Shown here piece by piece: positions 63,928 through 64,000 of a stretch of 64,000 nucleotides of DNA. Under the pieces are notes generated by a model. That model was not told where the DNA came from. It saw only the letters and a list, made by a program, of their open reading frames with translations, and ran no database searches. Positions within the stretch are counted from its first letter, which is position 1; every line of letters begins with the position of its first letter. This stretch comes from an uncultured Croceitalea sp. (GTDB taxonomy: Bacteria; Bacteroidota; Bacteroidia; Flavobacteriales; Flavobacteriaceae). The stretch lies in assembly GCA_947494805.1 (NCBI GenBank), contig CANLWK010000009.1, positions 36,359-100,358 of the forward strand, written 5' to 3'. Position numbers and translations under genes: made by a program.

Positions 63928-64000
63928 ATGGTGCAGCATTCGCCTGCGGCGAACAAAATTGCTCCATGCTTCGCATTCCCGCCCTTTTGCAAGACTGCCC
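63927..64000 (+). repeat. 272-bp gene-less cassette-like unit, copy 3 (cut by window end)
   Basis: The 74 visible bases are identical to the first 74 of copies 1 and 2 and share with copy 2 the junction ACC-GATGG. The array therefore continues beyond the window. Confidence 0.8.

Overview
The window looks like chromosomal DNA of a marine member of the Flavobacteriaceae (Bacteroidota). The evidence is a fused SecDF, a short gyrase B, many Bacteroidota-type outer-membrane proteins (OmpA-like, TonB-dependent, carboxypeptidase-regulatory-like), a tmRNA whose tag reads GDNNYALAA, flavobacterial promoter-like TAnnTTTG boxes, and sugar-acid and galactose genes typical of algal-polysaccharide degraders. 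Identification is by recognition of translated sequence and motifs only; no database search was run.

Region 1 (1-5.3 kb, + strand) holds the 3' part of cysS, yidD, lgt, a DUF192 lipoprotein, a GNAT acetyltransferase, an asymmetric double ABC ATPase, a DinB-like gene broken by a frameshift, and a TfoX-N-like gene. Region 2 (5.3-15.1 kb, mostly - strand) is housekeeping: secDF, mdh, gyrB and asnB, with clear hairpin terminators between units. Region 3 (15.3-27.8 kb) is envelope-related: a DUF2911 protein, an amidohydrolase lipoprotein, three paralogous OmpA-domain proteins, and a pair made of a beta-barrel protein and a very large TPR protein. Region 4 (28-46 kb) holds ftsE, a serine hydrolase, a polyphosphate-glucokinase-like kinase, typA, a TonB-type receptor beside a LytS/LytTR two-component pair (with three small paralogous outer-membrane-like proteins around them), kdsA, a membrane protein/HTH regulator/creD group that carries the same palindrome in front of two of its genes, an oxidoreductase, a probable 6S-like ncRNA and ssrA.

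Region 5 (46.3-59.5 kb) is a carbon-use island. galM-galK-galT (Leloir pathway) is followed by a lipoprotein of the formylglycine-generating-enzyme fold that keeps the two catalytic cysteines. Next to it are two divergent hexuronate operons: kdgK-kdgA-dctP-dctQ-dctM leftward and uxaA-SDR-uxuA rightward, sharing a 141-bp promoter region with a LacI-like operator. Together they would import a hexuronate, dehydrate altronate or mannonate to 2-keto-3-deoxygluconate (KDG), phosphorylate it and split it to pyruvate and glyceraldehyde-3-phosphate.

Region 6 (59.6-64 kb) is the most unusual part. It is an array of AT-rich foreign-looking genes separated by long imperfect hairpins, with an identical 272-bp gene-less unit present three times. 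Each unit begins with a short sequence whose reverse complement lies at the start of its own downstream hairpin, which is the hallmark of integron-type gene cassettes. The cargo is a coiled-coil membrane protein, an operon of a membrane-anchored PLD-like protein with a radical SAM enzyme (distantly viperin-like by eye), and a small soluble protein. No integrase is visible in the window.
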